Notes: generated by a model not told the origin, from the sequence alone. A stretch of 64,000 nt of DNA from Crocinitomicaceae bacterium (GCA_017983465.1 JAGOBK010000003.1:296060-360059), one strand, 5' to 3'. Shown: positions 8,673-16,845, counted from the stretch's first letter. Numbers and translations: made by a program.

Positions 8673-9026
8673 ATGAAAGTAGCACTCAAATTATTTTTCT
8701 TAGTTATATCAGTTCTACTTCTTGTTCTTTTTTACTACATGCCATATGAAAAAATGAATGTTCCTCTGGAAGAAAACGATTGTTTATACTTTAATTTGAT
8801 CCATAAACCTTGTCCTGGTTGCGGAATGACTCGCGGCTCTTATTTTTTACTTCATTTTGATATTAAAAAAGCAATTAACTATAATCCAAACGTGCTTTTC
8901 ATCCCATTAATTCTTTTATCCGAATTAATCTGTTTTTTGCACAAAATAAATCGAAATAAATTATTTCCAATTTACCTCATTTTTACAGTTTCGCTTTTTT
9001 TAATATATTTATATCGTTCATTCTAA
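8673..9026 (+). CDS. DUF2752-family membrane protein
   Basis: The 117-residue product carries the DUF2752 signature PCPGCGMTRG (about residues 47-56), here just after the first transmembrane segment, with two more hydrophobic helices following (FIPLILLSELICFL and IYLIFTVSLFLIYL). The conserved Cys-Pro-Gly-Cys-Gly pair suggests a metal or redox site at the membrane, but no activity is established for the family. It starts a three-gene plus-strand run (8673-9797) with a small membrane protein and a J-domain protein. Confidence 0.85.
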   Translation: MKVALKLFFLVISVLLLVLFYYMPYEKMNVPLEENDCLYFNLIHKPCPGCGMTRGSYFLLHFDIKKAINYNPNVLFIPLILLSELICFLHKINRNKLFPIYLIFTVSLFLIYLYRSF

Positions 9027-9042
9027 ACTAAAACTAAAACTA

Positions 9043-9252
9043 ATGACTATTATAACTAAAATACTACTTACAATAGTAATCATCTGTGGTGGAGCCATGC
9101 TGACACAATTAGTTGTTCAATCTATGGGTAATCGAGTTTCATCAGGAGGTGTTGGCCCTTTAATTATTTTCCCTGCTATGATTGCAGGTGTGGTAGCTGT
9201 TTGGAAGTACAAACCAAACAAGGAAGGAAATAATGATTTAGACAAAAGTTAA
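9043..9252 (+). CDS. Small hypothetical membrane protein
   Basis: The 69-residue product has two hydrophobic helices, IITKILLTIVIICGGAMLTQLVV and GPLIIFPAMIAGVVAVW, and a short charged tail (KPNKEGNNDLDKS). No family is recognised. It is 16 bp after the DUF2752 gene, and its stop overlaps the start of the J-domain gene by 1 bp (TAATG), so the three are probably co-translated. Confidence 0.6.
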   Translation: MTIITKILLTIVIICGGAMLTQLVVQSMGNRVSSGGVGPLIIFPAMIAGVVAVWKYKPNKEGNNDLDKS

Positions 9253-9797
9253 TGTTTGTAGATTATTACGCCGTTCTTGAGATAAGTCCTAATGCAACTG
9301 CACAAGAATTAAAGGCGGCGTTTAAAAGATGTGCTTTAAAATATCATCCTGACAGAAATCTTGGGGTTGATACTACGGAAATGATGCAATTGATCAATGA
9401 AGCTTATTTGATTCTTAAGGATTCAGAAGCAAGGTTAAAGTATGATCGAGAATATAAACGATTTAAGGAATTTACCGAAAAACAAGCAAGAGACAAAGAA
9501 GCCTCAAACTCTTCTCATCAAAGAGATGAAGAATATCAAAAAAGCCATTCGCAGGATTCAAAAAAATCTAATTACTACCAAAGTGAATCCTTCGAAGTGG
9601 AAGATGATATACTTTCTAAGTGGATGGAAAATGCACGTAGACAGGCTGTTAATCTAGCAAAAGAAACCATTGAAAATTTTAAAGGAATGTCAATTGAAGG
9701 CGGCAAAGCAATAGGTGAAGCTGTCATTGGAGGGATTTTTAGATATATTGGATTTGGTATTCTTATGCTGATTATTTTCAAAGCATGCAAACACTAA
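9252..9797 (+). CDS. J-domain (DnaJ-like) membrane-anchored co-chaperone
   Basis: Residues 4-70 of this 181-residue protein form a complete J domain: DYYAVLEISPNATAQELK, the HPD tripeptide in KYHPDRN, and the final helix YDREYKRF. The rest lacks the Gly/Phe, zinc-finger and substrate-binding domains of DnaJ. It is a low-complexity Ser/Lys/Glu linker, then a helix, and a C-terminal hydrophobic segment (IGFGILMLIIF). It probably recruits DnaK to the membrane for one client, perhaps the membrane proteins encoded just upstream. The client is inferred from gene order only. Confidence 0.85.
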   Translation: MFVDYYAVLEISPNATAQELKAAFKRCALKYHPDRNLGVDTTEMMQLINEAYLILKDSEARLKYDREYKRFKEFTEKQARDKEASNSSHQRDEEYQKSHSQDSKKSNYYQSESFEVEDDILSKWMENARRQAVNLAKETIENFKGMSIEGGKAIGEAVIGGIFRYIGFGILMLIIFKACKH

Positions 9798-9870
9798 AAT
9801 AGTGTGCATTGCTATCGTTTTTTCTCTATTTTTATAATCTTTCCTTCATTCGTATATCAATTTCTGACAC

Positions 9871-11301
9871 ATGAAAACGCTTATCTCTTGGATTGCCTAT
9901 ACGAATGACTTTGAAGCCGGACAAGTGCTGGAAACGGGGCCGACGGCGAATTACCATAAGTTCTTTTATAAGTCGGACCGACATATTTTGTTGTCGGCGG
10001 CAAGTGGGGACGATACGCGTTCGGAGTTGTTGGTGAATTTTCTGCGTAGAAGCTATCCGGAACGAAGTTTTGAGTTGCGCTACATGGGTATTCAGGATCC
10101 GATTGATCACCGGGAGATTCAGGGAAAGGTGAATCCTTTTTTGATTGAATTACGGGAGGACAAACTCGATATTTTCGTGTCACCAGGGAGTCCGGCCATG
10201 CAAGTGGTTTGGTACTTGAGCCATTTATCCCTGAACTTGGATACGACCTTGTTCCAGATGCGGGAGGCGAAACACACTAAGACGAAAGACAAGCCCGAAT
10301 TGGTCAAAATTGCCTTTGAGAAGTCCTCGCTTCCGGTTACAGCGATGTACCATCAGGAGGAGATTCAGAAGAATACTGGGGATGACTACTTCATTACGCC
10401 GACCATTAAGAAGATTTACGAGAACGCCGCGAAGGTAGCCCAAGTAGATGGCGTCACCGTGCTCATCCTTGGAGAAAGTGGAACAGGAAAAGAGAACCTC
10501 GCGAAGTACATCCACAAGAATTCCATACGGAACGAACAAGCGTACGTGACAGTCAATTGTTCGGCGTTTAGCGATACCTTGTTGGAATCCCGCTTATTTG
10601 GCTATAAGAAAGGTGCCTTCACGGGAGCAGACAAAGACACCCCTGGATTATTCGAACTCGCGGACAAAGGGACCATTTTCCTCGATGAGATCGGCGACAT
10701 TTCCTCCTACATGCAACAGGTGCTTTTGCGCGCCTTACAGGAGAAGGAAATCATGCCGCTGGGTGGAAAAGCGAAGAAAGTGAATGTCCGGGTGATTGCA
10801 GCCACCAACCAAAACTTGCAGAAATTGTGTGAAGAAGGAAAATTCCGTTGGGACCTCTACTACCGACTATCCGTGGTGGAACTCGACCTCCCTACCCTAT
10901 CCGAACGTGGAAAAGCCGACATCAAAGGAATGATTGAACATTTCCTCACGCAGAAAAAGAAGGAATTACACCGTCCGAAGAAACTCCAACTAGAGAAAGA
11001 AGCCTTGGAAATCCTCTTGAATTATTCGTATCCGGGGAATGTCCGCCAGTTAGAAAACATCATCTCACGACTCTACGTATTCAACGAAGAAAGCGTGACA
11101 GCGGAAGTTCTACCGAAACGTCTCAAGCAGGCACCTTCCGACCAACCGATGAACATGGAGCACATCGAAAAGGAACACATCATCCGCGTCTTGAAACACT
11201 TCAAGGGAAATAAGCGTCAAACCTCACTCGCGATTGGCTGGGCGATTAATACCTTGGTAGCGAAGATGGAGAAGTATGGTGTGAAAGCGGAGAAGTTCTA
11301 G
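9871..11301 (+). CDS. RtcR-like sigma-54-dependent activator with CARF-like N-terminal sensor
   Basis: The 476-residue product has three parts. Residues 1-165 resemble the CARF-like sensor of RtcR: a first strand ISWIAY, IQDPIDHREIQGKV (74-87) where RtcR has a similar NPWDFEEV stretch, and DIFVSPGSP (100-108) where RtcR has HITTGT. Residues about 170-410 are a sigma-54 AAA+ domain: Walker A GESGTGKE (201-208), the GAFTGA loop that contacts sigma-54 (248-253), Walker B FLDE (270-273) and the arginine-finger region FRWDLYYRL. A Fis-type HTH ends the protein (about 430-472). RtcR-type CARF domains sense RNA-derived ligands such as cyclic-phosphate ends or oligonucleotides. No rtcA or rtcB lies in this window; the obvious target is the sigma-54 promoter at 12004. 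Confidence 0.88.
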   Translation: MKTLISWIAYTNDFEAGQVLETGPTANYHKFFYKSDRHILLSAASGDDTRSELLVNFLRRSYPERSFELRYMGIQDPIDHREIQGKVNPFLIELREDKLDIFVSPGSPAMQVVWYLSHLSLNLDTTLFQMREAKHTKTKDKPELVKIAFEKSSLPVTAMYHQEEIQKNTGDDYFITPTIKKIYENAAKVAQVDGVTVLILGESGTGKENLAKYIHKNSIRNEQAYVTVNCSAFSDTLLESRLFGYKKGAFTGADKDTPGLFELADKGTIFLDEIGDISSYMQQVLLRALQEKEIMPLGGKAKKVNVRVIAATNQNLQKLCEEGKFRWDLYYRLSVVELDLPTLSERGKADIKGMIEHFLTQKKKELHRPKKLQLEKEALEILLNYSYPGNVRQLENIISRLYVFNEESVTAEVLPKRLKQAPSDQPMNMEHIEKEHIIRVLKHFKGNKRQTSLAIGWAINTLVAKMEKYGVKAEKF

Positions 11302-11302
11302 G

Positions 11303-11866
11303 TTATTCTTCGTCCGATTTCTCGTATCCTTCGTAGTAGTAGGATTGTTCGATTCCTTTGAAGATCAATTCACGGTTAGAAACATCGGCGCTTAGATTGG
11401 CTTTGAGGAGCGTCTTCAATTCTAAATCATTTATTGGACTTCGTTCCATGGCTTGCAAGTACTGGAATTTATCGATGTGTTGCCAATCGATGACCAATTT
11501 CATGCGTGATTTCAGCATTAAATCCAACCAAATGCGCATGGTTCGACCATTCCCTTCCATGAACGGATGCGCAATGTTCATCTCCACGTATTTCTCGATG
11601 ATTTGATCGGTATTTTCCTCGGGCATTTCATCAATTTTCGCCAAGATTTCGCGTAAGTATAGGACCGTTGCAAAGCGAAATCCACCTTTAGAAATATTGA
11701 CCTTTCGTAGTTTCCCAGCAAAGTCGTAGAGTCCGTCGAATAAGTATGCATGAATGTCGGTAAGACCCTTCGTCGTTCCTATTTCGATGGCATCAATAGC
11801 ACCGGAATCGAACAATTGAAAAGCCTTTAAAATATGAGATTTGAGGTTTTTATTTGCGTCCTGCAT
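11303..11866 (-). CDS. Class III Fic-domain AMP-transferase (NmFic-like)
   Basis: The 187-residue product has the Fic core [12 protein letters not shown] (100-111), followed by IWLDLMLK as in the NmFic group. A C-terminal inhibitory motif SYYYEG (175-180) fits [S/T]xxxE[G/N], so autoinhibition is in cis at the C-terminus (class III). Known members AMPylate themselves and targets such as DNA gyrase; the target here is unknown. The gene converges on the RtcR-like activator with only 1 bp between the stops. It is a different Fic class from the one at 6288, so the two are not recent duplicates. Confidence 0.88.
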   Translation of the reverse strand: MQDANKNLKSHILKAFQLFDSGAIDAIEIGTTKGLTDIHAYLFDGLYDFAGKLRKVNISKGGFRFATVLYLREILAKIDEMPEENTDQIIEKYVEMNIAHPFMEGNGRTMRIWLDLMLKSRMKLVIDWQHIDKFQYLQAMERSPINDLELKTLLKANLSADVSNRELIFKGIEQSYYYEGYEKSDEE

Positions 11867-11933
11867 AACTTAACTAAGATACGAATTAATGCTGAGATCA
11901 CCTTAAAGCTTCAAAAATCCATTTTACATCTCT

Positions 11934-11966
11934 TTTTGATATCCTTTTCAGATTTTGATATCCTTT
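11934..11966 (+). promoter_or_regulatory. Pair of 14-bp direct repeats, candidate activator-binding sites (UAS)
   Basis: TTTTGATATCCTTT occurs at 11934-11947 and again, identical, at 11953-11966, a 19-bp period. Each copy contains the GATATC palindrome. The pair ends 38 bp before the minus-24 element of the sigma-54 promoter at 12004, in the non-coding strip between the Fic gene and the downstream operon. Sigma-54 activators bind upstream repeats like this, so these are candidate sites for the RtcR-like protein. The assignment is inferred. Confidence 0.6.
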
Positions 11967-12003
11967 CGGGATAATTTCATCGTTTTTACTACCGAATATT
12001 TCT

Positions 12004-12018
12004 TGGCATATGCTTTGC
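12004..12018 (+). promoter_or_regulatory. Sigma-54 (RpoN) promoter upstream of the 12.05-16.27 kb gene run
   Basis: TGGCATATGCTTTGC reads TGGCAT-N5-TTGC, one base off the TGGCAC-N5-TTGC consensus, with GG and GC separated by exactly 10 bp (12005-12006 and 12017-12018). The predicted start of transcription is about 12 bp further on, leaving a leader of about 20-25 nt before the ATG at 12053. It lies 0.7 kb from a sigma-54 activator gene, and no TAnnTTTG box competes with it here. Confidence 0.75.
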
Positions 12019-12052
12019 CTAAGGAGATGAAACAACAAAAACACCCTGAAAC

Positions 12053-12520
12053 ATGCTGCAACAATTGTCGAAAATCACCCTTGATGAACAGAAGAAGAAT
12101 GAACACGCCTTGAATCAATTTCGCTATTCGTTTTTAGCCGGAAATTTTGAGCAGATGGAGGAGCTGATGGATGCAAAAGGCGTCTTTTTTAAAGGGATGA
12201 ACAAGACACGTGCCTTGGCACATTTCCACAAGTTTTTATTCTCGGAACACGGCATTGATAAGCGACTTTGGCCAGAGTTTAAAGATGGGTACAGCATGGA
12301 TGAATTTCCCGGAGAGCATGTCATCGAATTTCGCCTGATGGAAGCGGATCCCTTCACGTTCCCAGACATAGACAAGTTCGAATTTGGGGAAGCACCGCGA
12401 AAGGAATTCAAAGAACTCGTAATTCGACTCGCCTTTCGTTTTCAAAACGGGAAAATCATTGGACTGCGCTTCCCGAAAAAGGTGGTCAAAAGCATCGAAA
12501 CCTTCATGAATCAAAACTAA
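12053..12520 (+). CDS. Unrecognised protein, first gene after the sigma-54 promoter (possible NTF2-like fold)
   Basis: The product is 155 residues with no signal peptide. A helical N-terminus (QFRYSFLAGNFEQMEELMDAKGVFFKG) leads into alternating strands and ends VIRLAFRFQNGKIIGLRFPKK. The pattern of a helix pair, 'GNFEQMEELMD', then a sheet closing on 'F.NGKIIGL' resembles NTF2/SnoaL-like proteins, and the gene at 12887 has a comparable plan. That fold guess is weak. An alternative ATG at 12027 opens only a 28-codon frame in another phase and would lie at or before the predicted transcription start. Confidence 0.65.
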   Translation: MLQQLSKITLDEQKKNEHALNQFRYSFLAGNFEQMEELMDAKGVFFKGMNKTRALAHFHKFLFSEHGIDKRLWPEFKDGYSMDEFPGEHVIEFRLMEADPFTFPDIDKFEFGEAPRKEFKELVIRLAFRFQNGKIIGLRFPKKVVKSIETFMNQN

Positions 12521-12525
12521 ATCGG

Positions 12526-12876
12526 ATGAAATTTAAAGCCCAACTTGTTCATATTGTCAATCCGGAAGCAGATACTTGCTTTTTTAAAAATGAGTCAATC
12601 GATTTGATTTTTAGTACCATTTCACGTTCACCCGAATTACTGTGCATTTCACTTGATAGGTCACGTTTGAAAAATGTAGGCTATGGACTGGGGGAAATCC
12701 ATGTATTCACCAATAATTCAGTACAAGAAAAGACAAAGTTTCATGCTACTCAAAAACGAAAAGAGTGGAAAATCTCCATTTGTCGAACGGATGCATTCCA
12801 AGGGATTTACGGCAGAATTGTCTCTCTGAATTCGTCAAAAATAAGGTCTTTCATTCAACGAAAATCTACCTACTAA
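12526..12876 (+). CDS. Unrecognised 116-residue protein in the sigma-54 operon
   Basis: It starts 5 bp after the preceding stop, so it is probably co-transcribed. The sequence is soluble and mixed alpha/beta with no signal peptide: MKFKAQLVHIVNPEADTCFF, a middle with LLCISLDRSRL, and a basic C-terminus (SSKIRSFIQRKSTY). I recognise no family and see no catalytic motif. Confidence 0.55.
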   Translation: MKFKAQLVHIVNPEADTCFFKNESIDLIFSTISRSPELLCISLDRSRLKNVGYGLGEIHVFTNNSVQEKTKFHATQKRKEWKISICRTDAFQGIYGRIVSLNSSKIRSFIQRKSTY

Positions 12877-12886
12877 ACTATATCAC

Positions 12887-13336
12887 ATGAACGAACACAA
12901 AACAATTCCCCAGGAACAACAGTCCTACCCACCCCTGCGTAACATTGCAGATGCCGTCCGTTATTTCATCCAAAGCATGGATGTCGATATGCTCTACAAC
13001 CTGTTGGACGATAAGATCACCTACCAAGAATTTCACCGCAACGAATTCCTGCTAAAACTGGAACGCGTGATGGAGGATTTTAAGTCCAACGGTGACACTT
13101 TTCTCAACGCCGTCGAAGGACGCTGTGGCGATTGCTACAAGGAAAAAACCGGATATATGTTTATCGGTAACAACAGCAAGCGCTACATGAATTTACTCTT
13201 CGACCTCGACAAAGGGGAAATCACCGATTTGTTTGAATGTTCCAATTTCAAAACGCAATTCAAATTTCGACACTTGACAAAACGCGTGTATGTGGATCCA
13301 AAAAACTACAATCCCTTCAACCGAAATAACTTATGA
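12887..13336 (+). CDS. Unrecognised protein, possible NTF2-like, in the sigma-54 operon
   Basis: The product is 149 residues. NIADAVRYFIQSMDVDMLYNLLDD looks like the opening helices of an NTF2-like domain. Then come a GRCGDCYKE stretch with a C-x2-C pair and strands around YMNLLFDLDKGEITDLFEC. It resembles the 155-residue protein at 12053 in layout (helix pair, then sheet) but not clearly in sequence. It is 10 bp downstream of the previous gene and overlaps the next by 4 bp (ATGA), which supports an operon. Confidence 0.6.
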   Translation: MNEHKTIPQEQQSYPPLRNIADAVRYFIQSMDVDMLYNLLDDKITYQEFHRNEFLLKLERVMEDFKSNGDTFLNAVEGRCGDCYKEKTGYMFIGNNSKRYMNLLFDLDKGEITDLFECSNFKTQFKFRHLTKRVYVDPKNYNPFNRNNL

Positions 13337-13740
13337 AAATTCTAAGCGACCACTTATTTTACGACTTACTCCACGCTCCGCTGGCCGATTTGCAAAAACA
13401 GTTTGGAAGTCAACTTAGACGACTTGAACATTACCGTATTGACGGAAACGACGAGCCCTACACGTATTTTTCACGTTACAGTCCCTCGTTCATGAAAATC
13501 GACCGCTGGACCCTTTCACTGAGGGAAGGAACCTATGAAATCCACGTGGCATCAGAGAATGTAAAGAAACGTTTTCTTCGCTTCAAAGCCAAAGAAACAA
13601 TGGACATCAAATCGGTGTTGGAAAGAGAACATTACCGTCCAACAAAGCACTACCTCAAAGGACTTTCCGCCTGCGTCTACCAAAGTGAAGCAGCCTGCTT
13701 GATTGTCAGTCGTTCGAGCATGATTGCCATGAGCTATTAA
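13333..13740 (+). CDS. Unrecognised 135-residue protein in the sigma-54 operon
   Basis: It overlaps the previous gene by 4 bp (ATGA), a sign of translational coupling. The sequence is soluble, with Arg/Tyr-rich segments (RRLEHYRIDG, YFSRYSPSF), a middle EGTYEIHVASENVKKRFLRF that looks like beta strands, and a hydrophobic C-terminal part (ACLIVSRSSMIAM). No family or motif is recognised. Confidence 0.6.
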   Translation: MKILSDHLFYDLLHAPLADLQKQFGSQLRRLEHYRIDGNDEPYTYFSRYSPSFMKIDRWTLSLREGTYEIHVASENVKKRFLRFKAKETMDIKSVLEREHYRPTKHYLKGLSACVYQSEAACLIVSRSSMIAMSY

Positions 13741-13770
13741 TCATTTTATTCAACTATAAATCTACACTCT

Positions 13771-14457
13771 ATGATTCCAGGACCAACCTACGTTTACGCT
13801 TGTCCCGATTGCCAATACCGCGTCAGCAAAAGCAGCTTAGCAAGTGGCAATACTTTCGGCGCTACCCACTATTCAGATATGCGCGTCGATGCACCGATGA
13901 TGCCGTCGTATCCACGCATCACCAAATGTGAACGTTGTGATTGTACCTTTTGGCTTGACGAAGAAACGAAAGTAGAAGGGGCGATTTTGCCTCAGTTTGC
14001 TCATTTTTACGACGACGATTTCACGCCAAACGAATCCAAAAATCCAGCTTTTGGAGATCAACAGGAACTGCATCCTGCCAAGGAACTAGAACGCGATGAC
14101 ATCAAAGATGCGCTTTTTATGAATGTCCAAAGGGATGACGATGACGAACTGTACTTGCGCTATCGATTGATGTGGGGATACCACAAACAGCTGGAAGATG
14201 GCTCCTTGACGCGCAAGGCATTAAACGAGGACGGAGATTACCTAGATAACATTGATGCCATTTTAAACTTAATCGAAGAGGAAGAAAACGGTCAATTATT
14301 TCGTGCCGAACTGAATCGCTTCGCTGGAAGATTTGATCGCTCATTTGAACTACTCGAACCAAGCTTAAACGATCCTTTATGGGGTGTGATTTCCAAGAAA
14401 ATGAAGGAGCTCGGCGAATCAGGAAATCGCGATGTGTTTATTTTTGATATTCCTTAA
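13771..14457 (+). CDS. Zinc-ribbon protein of unknown function in the sigma-54 operon
   Basis: The 228-residue product begins with a split zinc ribbon: CPDC (residues 10-13) and CERCDC (about 51-56), spaced by about 40 residues, giving a four-Cys site. Residues about 85-220 are helical and acidic (DDIKDALFMN, DDDDELYLRYRLMWGYHKQLE). They end in a TPR-like stretch (RAELNRFAGRFDRSFELLEPSL). This organisation occurs in predicted nucleic-acid-binding or scaffold proteins, but I cannot assign a function. It lies 30 bp after the previous gene. Confidence 0.7.
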   Translation: MIPGPTYVYACPDCQYRVSKSSLASGNTFGATHYSDMRVDAPMMPSYPRITKCERCDCTFWLDEETKVEGAILPQFAHFYDDDFTPNESKNPAFGDQQELHPAKELERDDIKDALFMNVQRDDDDELYLRYRLMWGYHKQLEDGSLTRKALNEDGDYLDNIDAILNLIEEEENGQLFRAELNRFAGRFDRSFELLEPSLNDPLWGVISKKMKELGESGNRDVFIFDIP

Positions 14458-14530
14458 ATTTAATCCATGAAAATCTACCTTGACGCCATGCAACAATGGC
14501 TTTGTGTTAGATTGAATAAATCTCAATAAA

Positions 14531-15190
14531 ATGGAAAATGGATTTTACGCCCTCTTACCCTTACTTGGAATTTTAGCCTTGATCAAGCGCGTAAGAGATA
14601 ATCGCTATCAAAAATCAACTGAAATTAAAGTAGAAGAACCAAGGACTCCATCTTTTCCCTTACCCGATAAAATAGGAGCCATGTTTCGTGACGAAGCACA
14701 ACATCAAGCATGTGTTTGGGAAGAATTAACGCGTCTTCACAGAAATCGAAGTTGGAGGTTTGGCGTATTTGAAAGTGAGAACTACGTGGAATCTATTTTT
14801 CACATTACTGAAGATACGGATGAATTTTACCGTTACCTCTTGTATGCTCAACAGCTGCATTTCGATGTGAGAGTCCTGAACTCATTTCCACCAGAAATCA
14901 CGACAGATCTCTTTGTTTTAGCGGCACACTTCAATAACTTATTGACTTTCGGAAAAGTGGTCGTGGATGTGAATCGCAACAATGTAATCTTCAGCCACCA
15001 AAATGAACTCACACTTTATTCCGTCTTTCCAGAAAAAATTGAAATGGACTTGAGTCGACACTTTTATATTTCGAAGGATGTTTATTGGGCATTTCAGAAG
15101 TACGTATCCGAAAGAGAGGAACCGGTCATTATCATAGGCGAATTAATAAATCTTCAGAAAATGCGAAATGAAAACACGGAACAAAATTGA
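14531..15190 (+). CDS. Unrecognised protein with N-terminal hydrophobic anchor
   Basis: The product is 219 residues. Residues 4-18 (GFYALLPLLGILALI) could form a single membrane anchor, followed by basic KRVRDNRYQK. The remainder is soluble, with strands near NVIFSHQNELTLYSV and EEPVIIIGELINL. A 73-bp gap separates it from the zinc-ribbon gene, so it may be the end of the sigma-54 operon or a separate unit. Confidence 0.6.
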   Translation: MENGFYALLPLLGILALIKRVRDNRYQKSTEIKVEEPRTPSFPLPDKIGAMFRDEAQHQACVWEELTRLHRNRSWRFGVFESENYVESIFHITEDTDEFYRYLLYAQQLHFDVRVLNSFPPEITTDLFVLAAHFNNLLTFGKVVVDVNRNNVIFSHQNELTLYSVFPEKIEMDLSRHFYISKDVYWAFQKYVSEREEPVIIIGELINLQKMRNENTEQN

Positions 15191-15251
15191 GGTTTATCCG
15201 ACCAACTCTGTTACCAAAACATCCCTTTTACATTTTACTAAAAAGACGCCT

Positions 15252-16268
15252 ATGAAAATCCACCTTGTTTTATTGCTGCTTCTGCTGTCGATTGTAGCAA
15301 ACGCAACGAGCATTCAAACCGAACGTTCCCCTTTCAATGTGATTGATGCGTACATGCGTCATTGTCCGGCGGCTTCGGAAAAATCAATAGCAGATATAGC
15401 CTATTACATCAATCGCTCTGCTCGAACAGACTTGGAAAAAGCACGCGCTGTGTACATATGGATGACAGACAATATTTCCTACAACGATGCCGGATACAAC
15501 TCAGGTAATTTGGGAGATAATTCCGCCGAGAACGTACTAAAAACACGTGTAGCAGTCTGCGCTGGATTCGCGGATTTGTTTACCGCAATTGCCGTCAAAA
15601 CTGGAATTGAAGCCATCACGATTACAGGTTATGCGAAAGGGTACGGCTATTCCGAAGGTGATACCTTCGACGATACCGACCACGCCTGGAATGCCGTTAA
15701 AATCGATGGTGCGTGGAAAATCTACGATGCCACTTGGGGTCAAGGCGGTGGATCAGAAGACAGCCGCGGACGCCTGAAGTCCACCAAAAAGTTCGACGAA
15801 CAATGGTTTAATGTCGACCCGAAACATTCCGTTTTTACGCACTTAGCGCAGTTTCCTTACGAAAACTTCCTTCCGCAAAACATCAGCTTGACTGAATTTG
15901 AACGCCTTCCCGATCTCCAACCGAAAATCTTTCAATACGGAATTGTCACTGCGGAAGAACTGTTAGCACAAGTGAAAACGAAAAAACCCTTCAATCTTCC
16001 ACGCATGCATGCGGTTCCTCCCACATTTCATATTGTCAGTGCACCCAAAACGCGCACACTCAAACAAAAGGAACGCATCTCGATCGAAATTAAATCCAAC
16101 GAGGACCTACATTTTCACTTGGTTAATGAACTCGACGAATGGATTCCTTTCGAGAAAAAAGACAGCACGTATGTATTGAATTTCATTCCCTACAACTCCG
16201 GTGAAATCCACATCAACGTCGAAACCCCAGAAGGACATTATCCATTTATTGAATATCAAGTGAAGTGA
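15252..16268 (+). CDS. Exported transglutaminase-like (TGc) protein
   Basis: The start at the ATG at 15252 gives 338 residues with a clear signal peptide (MKIHLVLLLLLLSIVANA); the frame upstream to 15168 has no such feature. A transglutaminase/papain-like core spans about residues 55-170 with the Cys-His-Asp triad: VCAGFADLF (Cys), DHAWNAV (His) and YDATWGQ (Asp). Homologues are kyphoscoliosis-peptidase-like proteins, acting as proteases or cross-linkers in the envelope. The C-terminal ~130 residues look like an Ig-like domain (KERISIEIKSNEDLHF). It may be the last gene of the sigma-54-driven run or have its own promoter. Confidence 0.85.
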   Translation: MKIHLVLLLLLLSIVANATSIQTERSPFNVIDAYMRHCPAASEKSIADIAYYINRSARTDLEKARAVYIWMTDNISYNDAGYNSGNLGDNSAENVLKTRVAVCAGFADLFTAIAVKTGIEAITITGYAKGYGYSEGDTFDDTDHAWNAVKIDGAWKIYDATWGQGGGSEDSRGRLKSTKKFDEQWFNVDPKHSVFTHLAQFPYENFLPQNISLTEFERLPDLQPKIFQYGIVTAEELLAQVKTKKPFNLPRMHAVPPTFHIVSAPKTRTLKQKERISIEIKSNEDLHFHLVNELDEWIPFEKKDSTYVLNFIPYNSGEIHINVETPEGHYPFIEYQVK

Positions 16269-16394
16269 TTTTTCGAGGATATCCCACGATTGAATCCCTT
16301 AAAACTAGTTCAGCTCAAAATGTATCCCTATCTTCGCGCCTTAATTGAAAACAGTACTGATTCGTTCCATGTTTCAGTTCGATACTTTTGACCT

Positions 16395-16841
16395 ATGAAG
16401 CGCATCAACGAATACAAGAAATTATTTCAAATTGAAAGTCAAATCGATTTAGCGGAGTTGAAACAAACTTACCGTAAATTGGTGAAGCAATGGCATCCAG
16501 ACAAATTTCAAGATGGAGATCCTTTGAAGGAAGAAGCTGCGATTATGGGCCGACAAGTAACCGATGGCTATCATTTCTTAGTGAGCATCGCTCCAGAAAC
16601 GAAAGAAGCGAATTTGGCTGAATACACTGCAACCATCAACGAATGTATGATTGCCGACTTCAAACACAAAGGACTTCTATTGGAAATTACGTTTACAGAT
16701 GGATCCACATACGAGTATTTCGGGGTGAATGCCAATGTCTACAAAAAACTGATCAATTCAGACAAACAAGTACGCTTCGCGAAACGCTTTATCTACGAAA
16801 GTTATACCTACCGTAAGTCGAAGAAAGCAACAGAGGAGTAG
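16395..16841 (+). CDS. J-domain protein with C-terminal KTSC domain
   Basis: The 148-residue product starts with a J domain (residues 4-68; HPD in KQWHPDKF). It ends in a KTSC-type domain of about 60 residues (LEITFTDGSTYEYFGVNANVYKKLINSD, a short sheet with the YxYFGV element). KTSC domains are seen at the ends of lysyl-tRNA synthetases and near DNA-repair or J-domain proteins, and probably bind nucleic acid or protein. It may link DnaK to a specific client. It is followed immediately by a repeat array. Confidence 0.8.
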   Translation: MKRINEYKKLFQIESQIDLAELKQTYRKLVKQWHPDKFQDGDPLKEEAAIMGRQVTDGYHFLVSIAPETKEANLAEYTATINECMIADFKHKGLLLEITFTDGSTYEYFGVNANVYKKLINSDKQVRFAKRFIYESYTYRKSKKATEE

Positions 16842-16845
16842 GATT

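Noticed and set aside
12027..12113. ATG after AAGGAG with a 28-codon frame ahead of the sigma-54 operon
   Set aside because: It lies at or before the predicted transcription start and overlaps the first real gene out of frame; no conserved feature.
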